A stretch of DNA of 34,570 nucleotides, taken from assembly GCA_027592755.1 (NCBI GenBank), contig JAQCLE010000033.1:1-34570 (forward strand). The letters are read 5' to 3'. How positions within the stretch are numbered: the first letter of the stretch is position 1; each line of letters begins with the position of its first letter. The notes below the pieces were generated by a model, which was not told the DNA's origin, made no database searches, and saw nothing but the letters and a program-made list of their open reading frames with translations. Source of the stretch: Bacteroidota bacterium (GTDB lineage: Bacteria; Bacteroidota; Bacteroidia; Cytophagales; Cyclobacteriaceae). Positions 6,950 through 15,529 of this stretch are shown here, in pieces. The position numbers were made by a program, and so were the translations under genes.

Positions 6950-9709
6950 ATGAGTACCACAAAAAACACAGTTTTTATAAATAATGAGGAACATGCTTTC
7001 GAGCAGGGTGAAATGATTCTCCGTTTATTAAGACGTGTCCTTGGTGATGATCCTGTCCCCACGCTTTGTGATGCTCCAAATCTTGAGCCTTTTGGTTCTT
7101 GTAGGGTCTGTAGTGTTGAAGTAGCATTGAAGCAGGATGGACCAAAAAAGGTACAAGCATCATGTCATACGCCTGTGATGGCCAACTCGTATATCTATAC
7201 GCATTCTGAAAAGATTAACCGAATAAGGAAAAACATTGTTGAGCTTGTATTGACCGATTACCCAAAGGAAAAGTTTGAAGAAGCGAATCCTTCCCAAAAT
7301 GAATTGAAGAAAGTAGCGGCCCAGGTTGGTATAAATATGTCTGATGTCCGGTACCAGCCAGGTAAAAAAAATCTTAATAGGACCCCTGACGAAAATCATG
7401 CTTACATGCGTGCCAGCATGGACACATGTATCAATTGCTACCGCTGTATTCGCGCTTGTGATGAAGTACAAGGCGAAATGGTACTCACCATGGAGGGCCG
7501 GGGATTTGACAACAAAGTGGTGATGGGCATGAATGAAGGATTTAAAGAATCCGACTGCGTTTCCTGTGGTGCCTGTAGTCAGGCTTGTCCGACAGGGGCG
7601 ATTACAGACATTTATGCTTCCAAATTCAATGATGCAACTAAGACTGAACGGACGGTATGCACCTATTGCGGGGTGGGTTGTAATCTTGATGTAGCTACCA
7701 AAGACGGAGATATAATAAGTATCACTGCACCTTATGATTCAGAGGTTAATCAAGGACATACCTGTCTTAAGGGGCGATATGCTTTCCAGTTTTATAATCA
7801 TCCTGACCGACTTAAAACGCCAATGATTCGACGTGACGGAACGCTTCAGCCGGCAACCTGGGATGAAGCCTATGATTATATGACAGAGAAATTCACCCAA
7901 ATACGTGAGGCTAATGGCCCTGATGCAATTGCTGGTATTTCCTCTGCAAGATGCCCGAACGAGGAGAATTATCTTATGCAGAAATTCATTCGTGCGGTGA
8001 TCGGCACGAATAACATCGATTGTTGCGCCCGCGTATGCCACTCCCCAACAGCATTGGGATTGCAGCGTGCATTTGGTACGGGAGCTGCAACTAACTCTGT
8101 AAAAGACATACAGTATACTGACTGCATGATGGTGATAGGAGCAAATCCAACAGATGCTCACCCAGTCACAGGAGCCAAGATGAAACAGGCTGCAATGAAG
8201 GGAACTAAACTGATTGTAATTGATCCAAGGGAAATTGCATTGGCCAGGTATGCTGATTATCATTTGCAATTGAGACCTGGCACTAATGTGGCTCTACTGA
8301 ACATGATGATGTACTATATCATATCTGAGGGATTAGTAGATAAAGATTTTGTCGATAACAGAACGGAAGGCTATGAAGATTTTGTATCCAATATTACCAA
8401 CCTCGATTTAGATAAAATGGAGGAAGTAACCGGTGTAGACCGGAATCTTGTGCGTGAGGCGGCGATATGTTATGCTACAGCACCGAATGCCATGTCCTTT
8501 CATGGCCTTGGGGTTACCGAACATTCGCAGGGCACATTTACGGTTATGCAGATTGCCGATCTTGCGATGCTCACAGGGAATATTGGTCGTCGCGGTGTTG
8601 GGGTTAATCCATTACGGGGGCAAAACAATGTTCAGGGTGCTGCTGATATGGGAGCACAACCTCATCAGGGAGCTGGTTACATGGACGTGACCAATCCTAC
8701 TTTTCACAAGCAATATGAAACTTTTTATGGTGTGGACCTTCCCGAACACATCGGCTACAAAATCCCGGAGATGTTTGATGCGGCAATAGCCGGGGATTTA
8801 AAGGCATTATGGATCATCGGTGAAGATGTGGTTCAGACTGACCCAAATACAGATAAAGTAAAAAGAGCACTCACCAGTCTGGATATGCTGATTGTCCAGG
8901 AATTGTTCATGACAGAAACCGCATTGCTGGCAGATGTCATTTTGCCAGGCGCATCTTTCCTCGAGAAATCGGGGACGTTTACCAACGGTGAGCGCAGGGT
9001 TCAACGCGTCAATAAAGTCTTGGAACCGATCGAAGGGACGAAAGCAGATGGTCAGATTATTGTTGACATGATGAACAGAATGGGCTATAAGCAAGCTGAC
9101 TATGCTCCGGATACGATGTTGGAAGAAATCTCACAGATCGTACCTTTCTTCAAAGGGATTACATGGGAAGGACTTGGAAAAAACGGAAAACAATGGCCTG
9201 TGCCTGAAGATGGTTCGAGTACCGAAATTATGCATGTTGATCAATTCAAAAGAGGAAAAGGGAAAATCTCCTATTTTGACTGGAAGGAGTCTAAAGAAAT
9301 CGAAGATAATGGATCAGAGTATCCATATATCATAACGACAAATCGCGAGCTGGAACACTACAATTGTGGTGCGATGACACGAAGAACGAACAATGTTCAA
9401 ATCCTCACAGAGGATGTACTTCTCATAAATCCAAAAGATGCAAAAGACATCAAGGTTAAAGATGGTGAAATGGTCTGCGTGACTTCGGCAAGAGGAAAAG
9501 TTGATATTAAGGCTAAAGTTTCAAATGAGGTTAAACCTGGGGTAATGAGTACAACCTTCCATTTTCCCGAGATTATGGTCAATCTGATCACCAGCGATGT
9601 GCATGATTCTGAAGCCAAATGTCCGGAATACAAAGTTGTGGCTGCAAAGGTTCGGAAGTCCAAAGGTAAGTATGCAGAAAAATCTGAAGAGCAGCTGGCA
9701 AAAGCTTAA
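6950..9709 (+). CDS. Formate dehydrogenase catalytic subunit (FdsA/FdhF-like, Cys form)
   Basis: The 919-residue cytoplasmic enzyme oxidises formate to CO2 at a molybdenum or tungsten bis-MGD centre. Domains in order are: a NuoG-like [2Fe-2S] domain (Cys40, 51, 54, 72); a helical segment; two ferredoxin-type [4Fe-4S] motifs (CINCYRCIRAC at 160-170 and CVSCGACSQAC at 203-213); a molybdopterin [4Fe-4S] motif (CTYCGVGC at 237-244 with Cys272); the bis-MGD domains; and a C-terminal dinucleotide-binding domain (TNRELEHYNCGAMTRRT). The metal ligand is Cys363 in ARVCHSP, so no selenocysteine is used. The His-Cys3 cluster site that normally follows the [2Fe-2S] domain has lost its ligands: DYPKEKFEEANPSQNEL stands where homologues have DHP and three Cys. 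It is the partner of the preceding diaphorase gene. Confidence 0.94.
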   Translation: MSTTKNTVFINNEEHAFEQGEMILRLLRRVLGDDPVPTLCDAPNLEPFGSCRVCSVEVALKQDGPKKVQASCHTPVMANSYIYTHSEKINRIRKNIVELVLTDYPKEKFEEANPSQNELKKVAAQVGINMSDVRYQPGKKNLNRTPDENHAYMRASMDTCINCYRCIRACDEVQGEMVLTMEGRGFDNKVVMGMNEGFKESDCVSCGACSQACPTGAITDIYASKFNDATKTERTVCTYCGVGCNLDVATKDGDIISITAPYDSEVNQGHTCLKGRYAFQFYNHPDRLKTPMIRRDGTLQPATWDEAYDYMTEKFTQIREANGPDAIAGISSARCPNEENYLMQKFIRAVIGTNNIDCCARVCHSPTALGLQRAFGTGAATNSVKDIQYTDCMMVIGANPTDAHPVTGAKMKQAAMKGTKLIVIDPREIALARYADYHLQLRPGTNVALLNMMMYYIISEGLVDKDFVDNRTEGYEDFVSNITNLDLDKMEEVTGVDRNLVREAAICYATAPNAMSFHGLGVTEHSQGTFTVMQIADLAMLTGNIGRRGVGVNPLRGQNNVQGAADMGAQPHQGAGYMDVTNPTFHKQYETFYGVDLPEHIGYKIPEMFDAAIAGDLKALWIIGEDVVQTDPNTDKVKRALTSLDMLIVQELFMTETALLADVILPGASFLEKSGTFTNGERRVQRVNKVLEPIEGTKADGQIIVDMMNRMGYKQADYAPDTMLEEISQIVPFFKGITWEGLGKNGKQWPVPEDGSSTEIMHVDQFKRGKGKISYFDWKESKEIEDNGSEYPYIITTNRELEHYNCGAMTRRTNNVQILTEDVLLINPKDAKDIKVKDGEMVCVTSARGKVDIKAKVSNEVKPGVMSTTFHFPEIMVNLITSDVHDSEAKCPEYKVVAAKVRKSKGKYAEKSEEQLAKA

Positions 9710-9755
9710 CCAATAAGGGGTTATACAACCAAAAATCTTTTTAACCTGTTGTGTT

Positions 9756-12524
9756 ATGACTAAAATATTATTGAAGAAAAATTTTGTAGTTGTTGGTCTA
9801 TTAACGGTGGTTTTTGGTTCCTTTTTTGGTTGCTCCAGCAAGGAAGCGGTGGAAATTGACAGATCGGGTATCAAGTACATTTTATCCGATAACGATTTAC
9901 AAGAAACTGAACTAAACATTGACCATGCGGGTATTATTGAAGCATTGGATGAAGAGTCCTTAAAGCGGGGTGCCAGGATTTATAATTCTAATTGTATCAA
10001 CTGCCATGGAAATCCGGATATCGAAGGGTCAATACCATTGTCTCTGAAATTCTGGGAGCAATCTTTTAAGGCTGGTGGAGATCCTTTTTCCATGTATCAA
10101 ACAATCACCCGTGGGTTTGGTGCAATGCCACCCCAATTGACAATGACTCCCCAGGAAAAGTATGATGTAATCACTTACATCAGGGAGGAGTTTGTAAAAC
10201 CCAATAATAAGGATCAGTATTATAAACTATCTTCCGGTTATGTGGCCTCTTTACCTGAAGGAACATCCCGTGGGCCTGAGTCAAGACCGTACCATCCCTG
10301 GTCAGATCAGGATTACGGTAATTTCTTTATGAATACCTATGAACTTGCAGATGAAGAAACCGGCCTGGAAAGATATCATTCCCCAGGTCCGACTCCGTTT
10401 GCAGATGAAGATTATTCTAAAAATAATTTTGCCTATAAGGGCATAGCGGTGCGTTTGGACGAAGGTGAAGGTGGCGTGTCGGACGGGAATACCTGGATGA
10501 TTTTTGATCATGACGTGATGAGAGTAGCAGGTGGTTGGACAGGTGAGGGTTTTATTGATTGGAATGCCATTCTGCTTAACGATCGTCATGAAACCTATCC
10601 ACGAACTATAGGGAAACTGCACTTTGAAACTCCGGTTGGACCCGGTTGGGTAAATCCGGCCAACGGAACCTTCGATGATCCGAGATTCACCGCTCGCGAC
10701 GGTCGGCAATTCGGACCACTTCCCAAGAAATGGGCAGACTACAAAGGGCTCTACCACCATGGGGACAACATTATTATCTCATACACTGTGGGTACTGCTA
10801 AAATTTTAGAACAGCTGGGAATGGAGAAAAAGGGTGATCAAACAGTGTTTACCAGAACGCTCAATATTACTCCCTCTTCATCATTGCTGAAACTTAGAGT
10901 GGCTCCTTTGGCGAACAAGGTAAAAATTTCTGGTAAGGGAGCGACGCTATCAGAGGAGAATGGGTATGTGATGATGACTGTAAATAAATCCCAATCCGCA
11001 CAAGTGAAATTGTTTATTGCCAATACTCAAGTAGCAGACATGGAAGCTATAGTGAGCGCTTCCGCTACGCCTGAATCTTTGGAAAAATATACAAAAGGTG
11101 GTCCTGCCCATTACCCTCAGGAATTAACCAGCGTGATCACTCAGGGTTCTGAAAATGGGCTTTTTGCAGTGGATCAACTTTCGCCTCCGTTCGATAATCC
11201 ATGGAATTGTAGAATGAAACTTAGCGGTATTGACTTCATGAAGGATGGGAACAGGGCCGCGGCTTGCACGACTGATGGTGACGTTTTTTTAATTACAGGT
11301 CTGACTGATGGTGGCAGCTCATTAAAATGGAAGAGAATTGGAGCTGGCCTTTTTCAACCTTTGGGAATAAAAGTAGTTAATGAAAAGATATATGTTACCT
11401 GTCGCGACCAGATTGTTCTACTTCAGGACTATAATGGAGATGAGGAAACCGATTTTTATGAGAGCTTCAATCATGATCACCAGGTTACTGATCACTTCCA
11501 TGAGTTTGCCATGGGATTGCAGACAGATGAAAAGGGCAATTTCTATTACGCGAAAAGTGGCAGACACGCCCGGGAGGCATTGATCCCACAGCATGGAACC
11601 TTAATCAAAGTCAGTAAAGATGGTTCAAAATCTGAGATAATTGCATCAGGATTCAGAGCAGCAAATGGCGTCTGTATCAACCCCGACGGTAGCTTCCTAG
11701 TGACCGATCAACAGGGCTATTGGAATCCGATGAACCGTCTCAACTGGATAGACGTGAGTGGGGAGAGTAAGTTTTATGGTAATATGTGGGGATATAACCC
11801 ACCAAAAGATACTACCAATGAAGCAATGGAGCTACCCATGGTATGGGTTGATATGGAGTTTGATCGCTCACCATCGGAACTGCTATGGGTTAATAGCGAA
11901 AAATGGGGCTCTTTAAATGGAGGTCTATTAAGCTTTTCCTACGGCTATGGCAAAATGCAATTGGTGCTCCATGAAGAAGTCAACGGACAAAAGCAAGGTG
12001 GTGTAATTGATGTACCAGGAATGAAATTTTATACTGGAGTAATGAGAGGGAGATTTCATCCGGATGATGGTAACTTATACCTGTGTGGTATGTCAGCATG
12101 GAGTACTTCACAGAATATGAGAACCGGAGACCTTTATAGAATTAGGTATACAGGAAAACCAATGTCACTTCCGGTAAAACTTGCAGCTGAAGAAAATGGT
12201 GTAAAATTGTCTTTTGCCTCGAAACTGAATGTAGAAAAAGTTCAAGATACTGGAAATTATGAGGTACAAACCTGGGATATAGTGAGGAGTAGTTCATATG
12301 GATCAGATCGATACAATACCCAAACCCTGAAGATATCTAACGTTGAGGTTAGTACGGACGGAATGACTGTGAAGCTCACACTACCTGACATAAAGCCAAT
12401 AGATGTAATGACCATATCTTATAAGGTTGAAGATTCGGATGGAAATGAATTTGAGGGGCGAGTTCAAAATACTATTCACAACCTTGGAAAAGCGAGTTCC
12501 TTTCAACTTCCCGAACCCATTTAG
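9756..12524 (+). CDS. Large lipoprotein: cytochrome c, DUF6797-like region and beta-propeller
   Basis: The 922-residue protein has a lipoprotein signal (hydrophobic 9-25, then FFGC with Cys26) and so acts outside the cytoplasm. A class I cytochrome c domain follows: CINCH at 80-84 binds haem, and Met124 in GFGAMPPQ is the likely sixth ligand. Residues about 225-430 resemble DUF6797 (YKGIAVRLDEGEG, WMIFDHDVMRVAGGWTGEGFIDW, YHHGDNIIISYTVG). Residues about 460-800 resemble the beta-propeller of PQQ/sorbosone-type sugar dehydrogenases (QPLGIKVVNEKIYVTCRDQIVLL, FAMGLQTDEKGNFYYAKSG, ANGVCINPDGSFLVTDQQGYWNP). The C-terminal 110 residues look beta-rich. It starts 46 bp after the formate dehydrogenase gene and may be cotranscribed. 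It probably oxidises, or accepts electrons from, a periplasmic carbohydrate, but the substrate is unknown. Confidence 0.75.
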   Translation: MTKILLKKNFVVVGLLTVVFGSFFGCSSKEAVEIDRSGIKYILSDNDLQETELNIDHAGIIEALDEESLKRGARIYNSNCINCHGNPDIEGSIPLSLKFWEQSFKAGGDPFSMYQTITRGFGAMPPQLTMTPQEKYDVITYIREEFVKPNNKDQYYKLSSGYVASLPEGTSRGPESRPYHPWSDQDYGNFFMNTYELADEETGLERYHSPGPTPFADEDYSKNNFAYKGIAVRLDEGEGGVSDGNTWMIFDHDVMRVAGGWTGEGFIDWNAILLNDRHETYPRTIGKLHFETPVGPGWVNPANGTFDDPRFTARDGRQFGPLPKKWADYKGLYHHGDNIIISYTVGTAKILEQLGMEKKGDQTVFTRTLNITPSSSLLKLRVAPLANKVKISGKGATLSEENGYVMMTVNKSQSAQVKLFIANTQVADMEAIVSASATPESLEKYTKGGPAHYPQELTSVITQGSENGLFAVDQLSPPFDNPWNCRMKLSGIDFMKDGNRAAACTTDGDVFLITGLTDGGSSLKWKRIGAGLFQPLGIKVVNEKIYVTCRDQIVLLQDYNGDEETDFYESFNHDHQVTDHFHEFAMGLQTDEKGNFYYAKSGRHAREALIPQHGTLIKVSKDGSKSEIIASGFRAANGVCINPDGSFLVTDQQGYWNPMNRLNWIDVSGESKFYGNMWGYNPPKDTTNEAMELPMVWVDMEFDRSPSELLWVNSEKWGSLNGGLLSFSYGYGKMQLVLHEEVNGQKQGGVIDVPGMKFYTGVMRGRFHPDDGNLYLCGMSAWSTSQNMRTGDLYRIRYTGKPMSLPVKLAAEENGVKLSFASKLNVEKVQDTGNYEVQTWDIVRSSSYGSDRYNTQTLKISNVEVSTDGMTVKLTLPDIKPIDVMTISYKVEDSDGNEFEGRVQNTIHNLGKASSFQLPEPI

Positions 12525-12681
12525 CTGTTTTGACCCTTGTATATGCTAAAAGTTTGATAATCAGTTAATTAGGAAAGGATGTAATTAAACAAAATATCTT
12601 ACTCTTATTTTGGCTAAACACAAGAACGTAATGATATTTATAACCCCATTTCATCAGTCATTAACGATCAAAATAAATTAA

Positions 12682-13524
12682 ATGAAAGTAGGAATGAACA
12701 TGCTGCTTTGGACGAATCATGTTACTGAGCAGCATTACCCCATTTTTGACCAACTAAAAGAAACAGGATATGAGGGAATAGAGCTACCCCTGGGGGATGG
12801 CAATATTGCTCATTACACAACCATTGGCAATCACCTGGCCGGTATGAATATGGGTGTGACTTGTGTGACATCCCTCCTCGAGGAAACGAATATTGCTAGT
12901 CCTGATCAAACTATCAGGCAGGCTGGACTTGATAGGTTGAAGTGGGCAATTGATATGGCAGAAGCTGCTGGCGCAGAGGTTATTTGTGGTCCAATCCATT
13001 CAGCATTTGCTTATTTCAGCCGAAAGCCACCAACGTCTGATGAGAAAAAGTGGAGTGCTGAAATGTTGTACAAGGCAGGTGAATATGCACAACAGGCCAA
13101 TGTTATGCTGGCACCGGAAGCACTTAATAGGTTCGAGTGTTATTTGGTAAATACAATGGCTGATCTGAAGGAACTTCTGGATGCGGTTAATCATCCATAC
13201 GTAGGGGCCATTTTTGATACACATCATGCTAATGTGGAAGAGAAAAGCCAAGGGGAAGCAATTCAGCACATAAGTCCATATTTAAAACATGTACATATTA
13301 GTGAAAATGACCGGGGGACCCCGGGAAGAGGACAGATTAATTGGGACGAAGTTTTTAATGCTTTAAAAAGCGTGAATTATGATGGGTGGATTACAATAGA
13401 AGCTTTCAGTACCGTGATTCCTGAATTTGCTAATGCCATTAATGTTTGGCGTGACTATTCACCCACAAATGAAATTTACCAGGAGGGTATCAAGTTCATC
13501 AGACATAAATGGAGCGAGTATTAA
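12682..13524 (+). CDS. TIM-barrel sugar epimerase, D-tagatose/D-psicose 3-epimerase-like
   Basis: The 280-residue cytoplasmic protein belongs to the xylose-isomerase-like TIM-barrel superfamily and most resembles ketose 3-epimerases, which move a proton at C3 with a divalent metal. The start MKVGMNMLLWT is typical. The four metal ligands are visible as Glu146 (APEALNRFE), Asp179 (IFDTHHAN), His205 (HVHISENDRGTPG) and Glu240 (ITIEAFS), the same order and spacing as E152, D185, H211 and E246 of Pseudomonas cichorii D-tagatose 3-epimerase. Glu146 and Glu240 would be the catalytic pair. It leads a three-gene cluster with an alpha/beta hydrolase (18 bp downstream) and a ThuA-like gene. The natural substrate could be a keto-sugar intermediate rather than tagatose. 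Confidence 0.85.
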   Translation: MKVGMNMLLWTNHVTEQHYPIFDQLKETGYEGIELPLGDGNIAHYTTIGNHLAGMNMGVTCVTSLLEETNIASPDQTIRQAGLDRLKWAIDMAEAAGAEVICGPIHSAFAYFSRKPPTSDEKKWSAEMLYKAGEYAQQANVMLAPEALNRFECYLVNTMADLKELLDAVNHPYVGAIFDTHHANVEEKSQGEAIQHISPYLKHVHISENDRGTPGRGQINWDEVFNALKSVNYDGWITIEAFSTVIPEFANAINVWRDYSPTNEIYQEGIKFIRHKWSEY

Positions 13525-13542
13525 TGCTAATAAATAGATACT

Positions 13543-14343
13543 ATGAGTAATTACGCTGATTCAAACGGAACTAAAATATATTATCAAATCAGAGGAGAAG
13601 GTGAGCCTCTTGTACTTATTATGGGATTTGGTGCTGATGGAAATGTTTGGGAAAAGCATGTTTCAGAATATGAAAAACATTTCCAATGTATTGTTCTCGA
13701 CAATAGGGGTGTTGGGTTATCAGATCAACCGAAAGGTCCCTATTCAACTGAAATGATGGCCAATGATACCATTGCTGTTATGAATCATGTTGGTATTGAT
13801 AAAGCAAGGGTTGCCGGTATTTCTATGGGAGGTGCCATTACCCAGCAGATAGCGTTGAATCATTTGGATCGGGTACGAAGTATAGCGCTGATCAGTACCT
13901 GGCCTAAGTTTAATAATTATGCGAAAACGGTTTACGAAAATCTCAAGAAATTGAGAGTTACCAGCAAGCCAGAAGATTTCATGGAGTTACTGCAGCTCTG
14001 GATTTTTGCTCCACCATTTTATGAAAATGGTTTGGAGGATTTAAAAGTTGGACAGTCCGGTGCTGCTGCTAATCCAAAGCCGCAAACAAGAGAAGGTTTT
14101 GAGGGTCAACTTGATGCCTGCATTCACCATGATACTGTCTCCAGGTTATCTGAAATTGCCGTACCAACTTTGATTACGGTTGGTGACATGGATATTTTCA
14201 CACCTCCTGCGTTTTCCGATATATTGCATGAAGGAATAAAGGATTCAATTTACGTTTCGTTTCCAGAGGGCGGTCATGTTCATCACTGGGAGGATCTGGA
14301 CAGATTCAATAAAGTAACAACTGAATTTTTACTAAATAATTAA
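13543..14343 (+). CDS. Alpha/beta hydrolase
   Basis: The 266-residue protein has the alpha/beta-hydrolase fold without a signal peptide, so it is cytoplasmic. Visible features are the oxyanion-hole loop LIMGFGADG, the strand-turn IVLDNRGVGLSDQP, the nucleophile elbow GISMGG with Ser94, a likely acid Asp217 in VGDMDIFTPP, and the catalytic His245 in GGHVHHWE. Members of this broad family include esterases, lactonases (3-oxoadipate enol-lactonase-like) and C-C hydrolases, so the substrate cannot be named. Its place between an epimerase gene and a ThuA-like gene (gaps of 18 and 23 bp) suggests hydrolysis of a sugar ester or sugar lactone, which is an inference. Confidence 0.85.
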   Translation: MSNYADSNGTKIYYQIRGEGEPLVLIMGFGADGNVWEKHVSEYEKHFQCIVLDNRGVGLSDQPKGPYSTEMMANDTIAVMNHVGIDKARVAGISMGGAITQQIALNHLDRVRSIALISTWPKFNNYAKTVYENLKKLRVTSKPEDFMELLQLWIFAPPFYENGLEDLKVGQSGAAANPKPQTREGFEGQLDACIHHDTVSRLSEIAVPTLITVGDMDIFTPPAFSDILHEGIKDSIYVSFPEGGHVHHWEDLDRFNKVTTEFLLNN

Positions 14344-14366
14344 ACAATCACAATAGCACCAAAATC

Positions 14367-15497
14367 ATGAAATCACTTATTTACCTGTTAGCAGCCACTA
14401 TTCTTTGTAGCTGCGGGAGTTCTACTACCAAAACTAATGAGGAGGCTTCAAACACAGTAGCCGAAGCTCCGCAGCAATGGCTTACTTTTGAGGGAAGAAG
14501 TGATATGCCCAACGTGGTCCTGGTTTCCGGTGATGAAGAATACCGATCTGAAGAAGCATTGCCTCAAATTGCCAAAATATTGTCATTAAGGCACGGTTTT
14601 AATTGTACTGTGCTATTTGCACAGGATCCCGAAAAACCCGGCATCATCAACCCTAATTATTTAAACAACATTCCAGGTTTGGATCAACTGCAATCCGCTG
14701 ATATGATGATAGTCTTCCTCCGATTTAGAGCATTGCCTGATGAGCAAATGCAATACATCGATGATTATCTGAAAAGTGGCAAACCTGTACTTGGAATAAG
14801 GACATCGACTCATGCATTTAACTTTAACGAAGTGGATTTTGAGTCCAAATTTGCACATTATAGTAATTACTATGAAGGTGAAGATGAATGGAAGGAAGGT
14901 TTCGGAAGATTTATTCTAGGTGAAAAATGGATTTCCCATCATGGTAGTCATCGGCATCAAAGCACCAGAGGTCTTACGGCACCAGGTGCTGAAGGGCATC
15001 CCATTCTAAATGGTATTGCTGAAGGTGAAATCTGGGGACCCACAGATGTCTATGGAGTTAGGTTGCCACTTCCTGGTGATTCACAACCCATAATATTGGG
15101 ACAGGTTATCAATCGTGCGGGTGAATACGATGAGAATGATGTGCTCTATGGTATGCGGATATCAGACAACGAAGTAGCTGGTATTGACCCGGAAGCGAAA
15201 GGAGATAAAAAGTATGATCCGAACCAACCGATGATGCCGGTGGCATGGACTAAAAGTTACCAGATTCCGGAAGGTCAAAAAGGTAAAGTATTTGCCACAA
15301 CCCTTGGCGCATCGACCGATTTACTGACCGAAGGAACAAGGAGAATGATGGTTAATGCGGTGTTCTGGTGCCTTAATTTAGAAGTACCTGAAAGAGCAAA
15401 TGTTGACATTGTGGGCAGTTACCAGCCAACACCTTTCGCATTTGTTGATGCGGATTATTGGATTAATCAAAACAGGAGCGTTTCATCGTTAAAATAA
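14367..15497 (+). CDS. ThuA-like domain lipoprotein
   Basis: The 376-residue protein begins with a lipoprotein signal (MKSLIYLLAATILCSC, with LCSC as lipobox and Cys16 as lipidation site), so it faces the periplasm or outer surface. The main domain, residues about 45-250, is ThuA-like, a class I glutamine-amidotransferase-like fold: NVVLVSGDEEYRSEEALPQIA, ADMMIVFLRFRALPDEQM, YIDDYLKSGKPVLGIRTSTHAF, and later HPILNGI and PVAWTKSY. ThuA proteins are tied to breakdown of 3-keto-disaccharides in Rhizobium trehalose and sucrose use, and occur in many Bacteroidota and Planctomycetota loci for glycoside oxidation. The catalytic mechanism is not settled. It is the last gene of the epimerase/hydrolase cluster and converges on the transporter gene 32 bp away. 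Confidence 0.85.
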   Translation: MKSLIYLLAATILCSCGSSTTKTNEEASNTVAEAPQQWLTFEGRSDMPNVVLVSGDEEYRSEEALPQIAKILSLRHGFNCTVLFAQDPEKPGIINPNYLNNIPGLDQLQSADMMIVFLRFRALPDEQMQYIDDYLKSGKPVLGIRTSTHAFNFNEVDFESKFAHYSNYYEGEDEWKEGFGRFILGEKWISHHGSHRHQSTRGLTAPGAEGHPILNGIAEGEIWGPTDVYGVRLPLPGDSQPIILGQVINRAGEYDENDVLYGMRISDNEVAGIDPEAKGDKKYDPNQPMMPVAWTKSYQIPEGQKGKVFATTLGASTDLLTEGTRRMMVNAVFWCLNLEVPERANVDIVGSYQPTPFAFVDADYWINQNRSVSSLK

Positions 15498-15529
15498 GCA
15501 ACGGAGTTTCTATTGTTCAATCATTGGTG

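Noticed and set aside
8020-8045. Possible selenocysteine site in formate dehydrogenase
   Set aside because: The metal-ligand codon is TGC (Cys363), not TGA, so no Sec insertion is needed.
12525-12681. Promoter with TTTTGG and TATTTATA boxes before the epimerase gene
   Set aside because: The match to the Bacteroidota TTTG / TAnnTTTG consensus is too weak to list as a feature.
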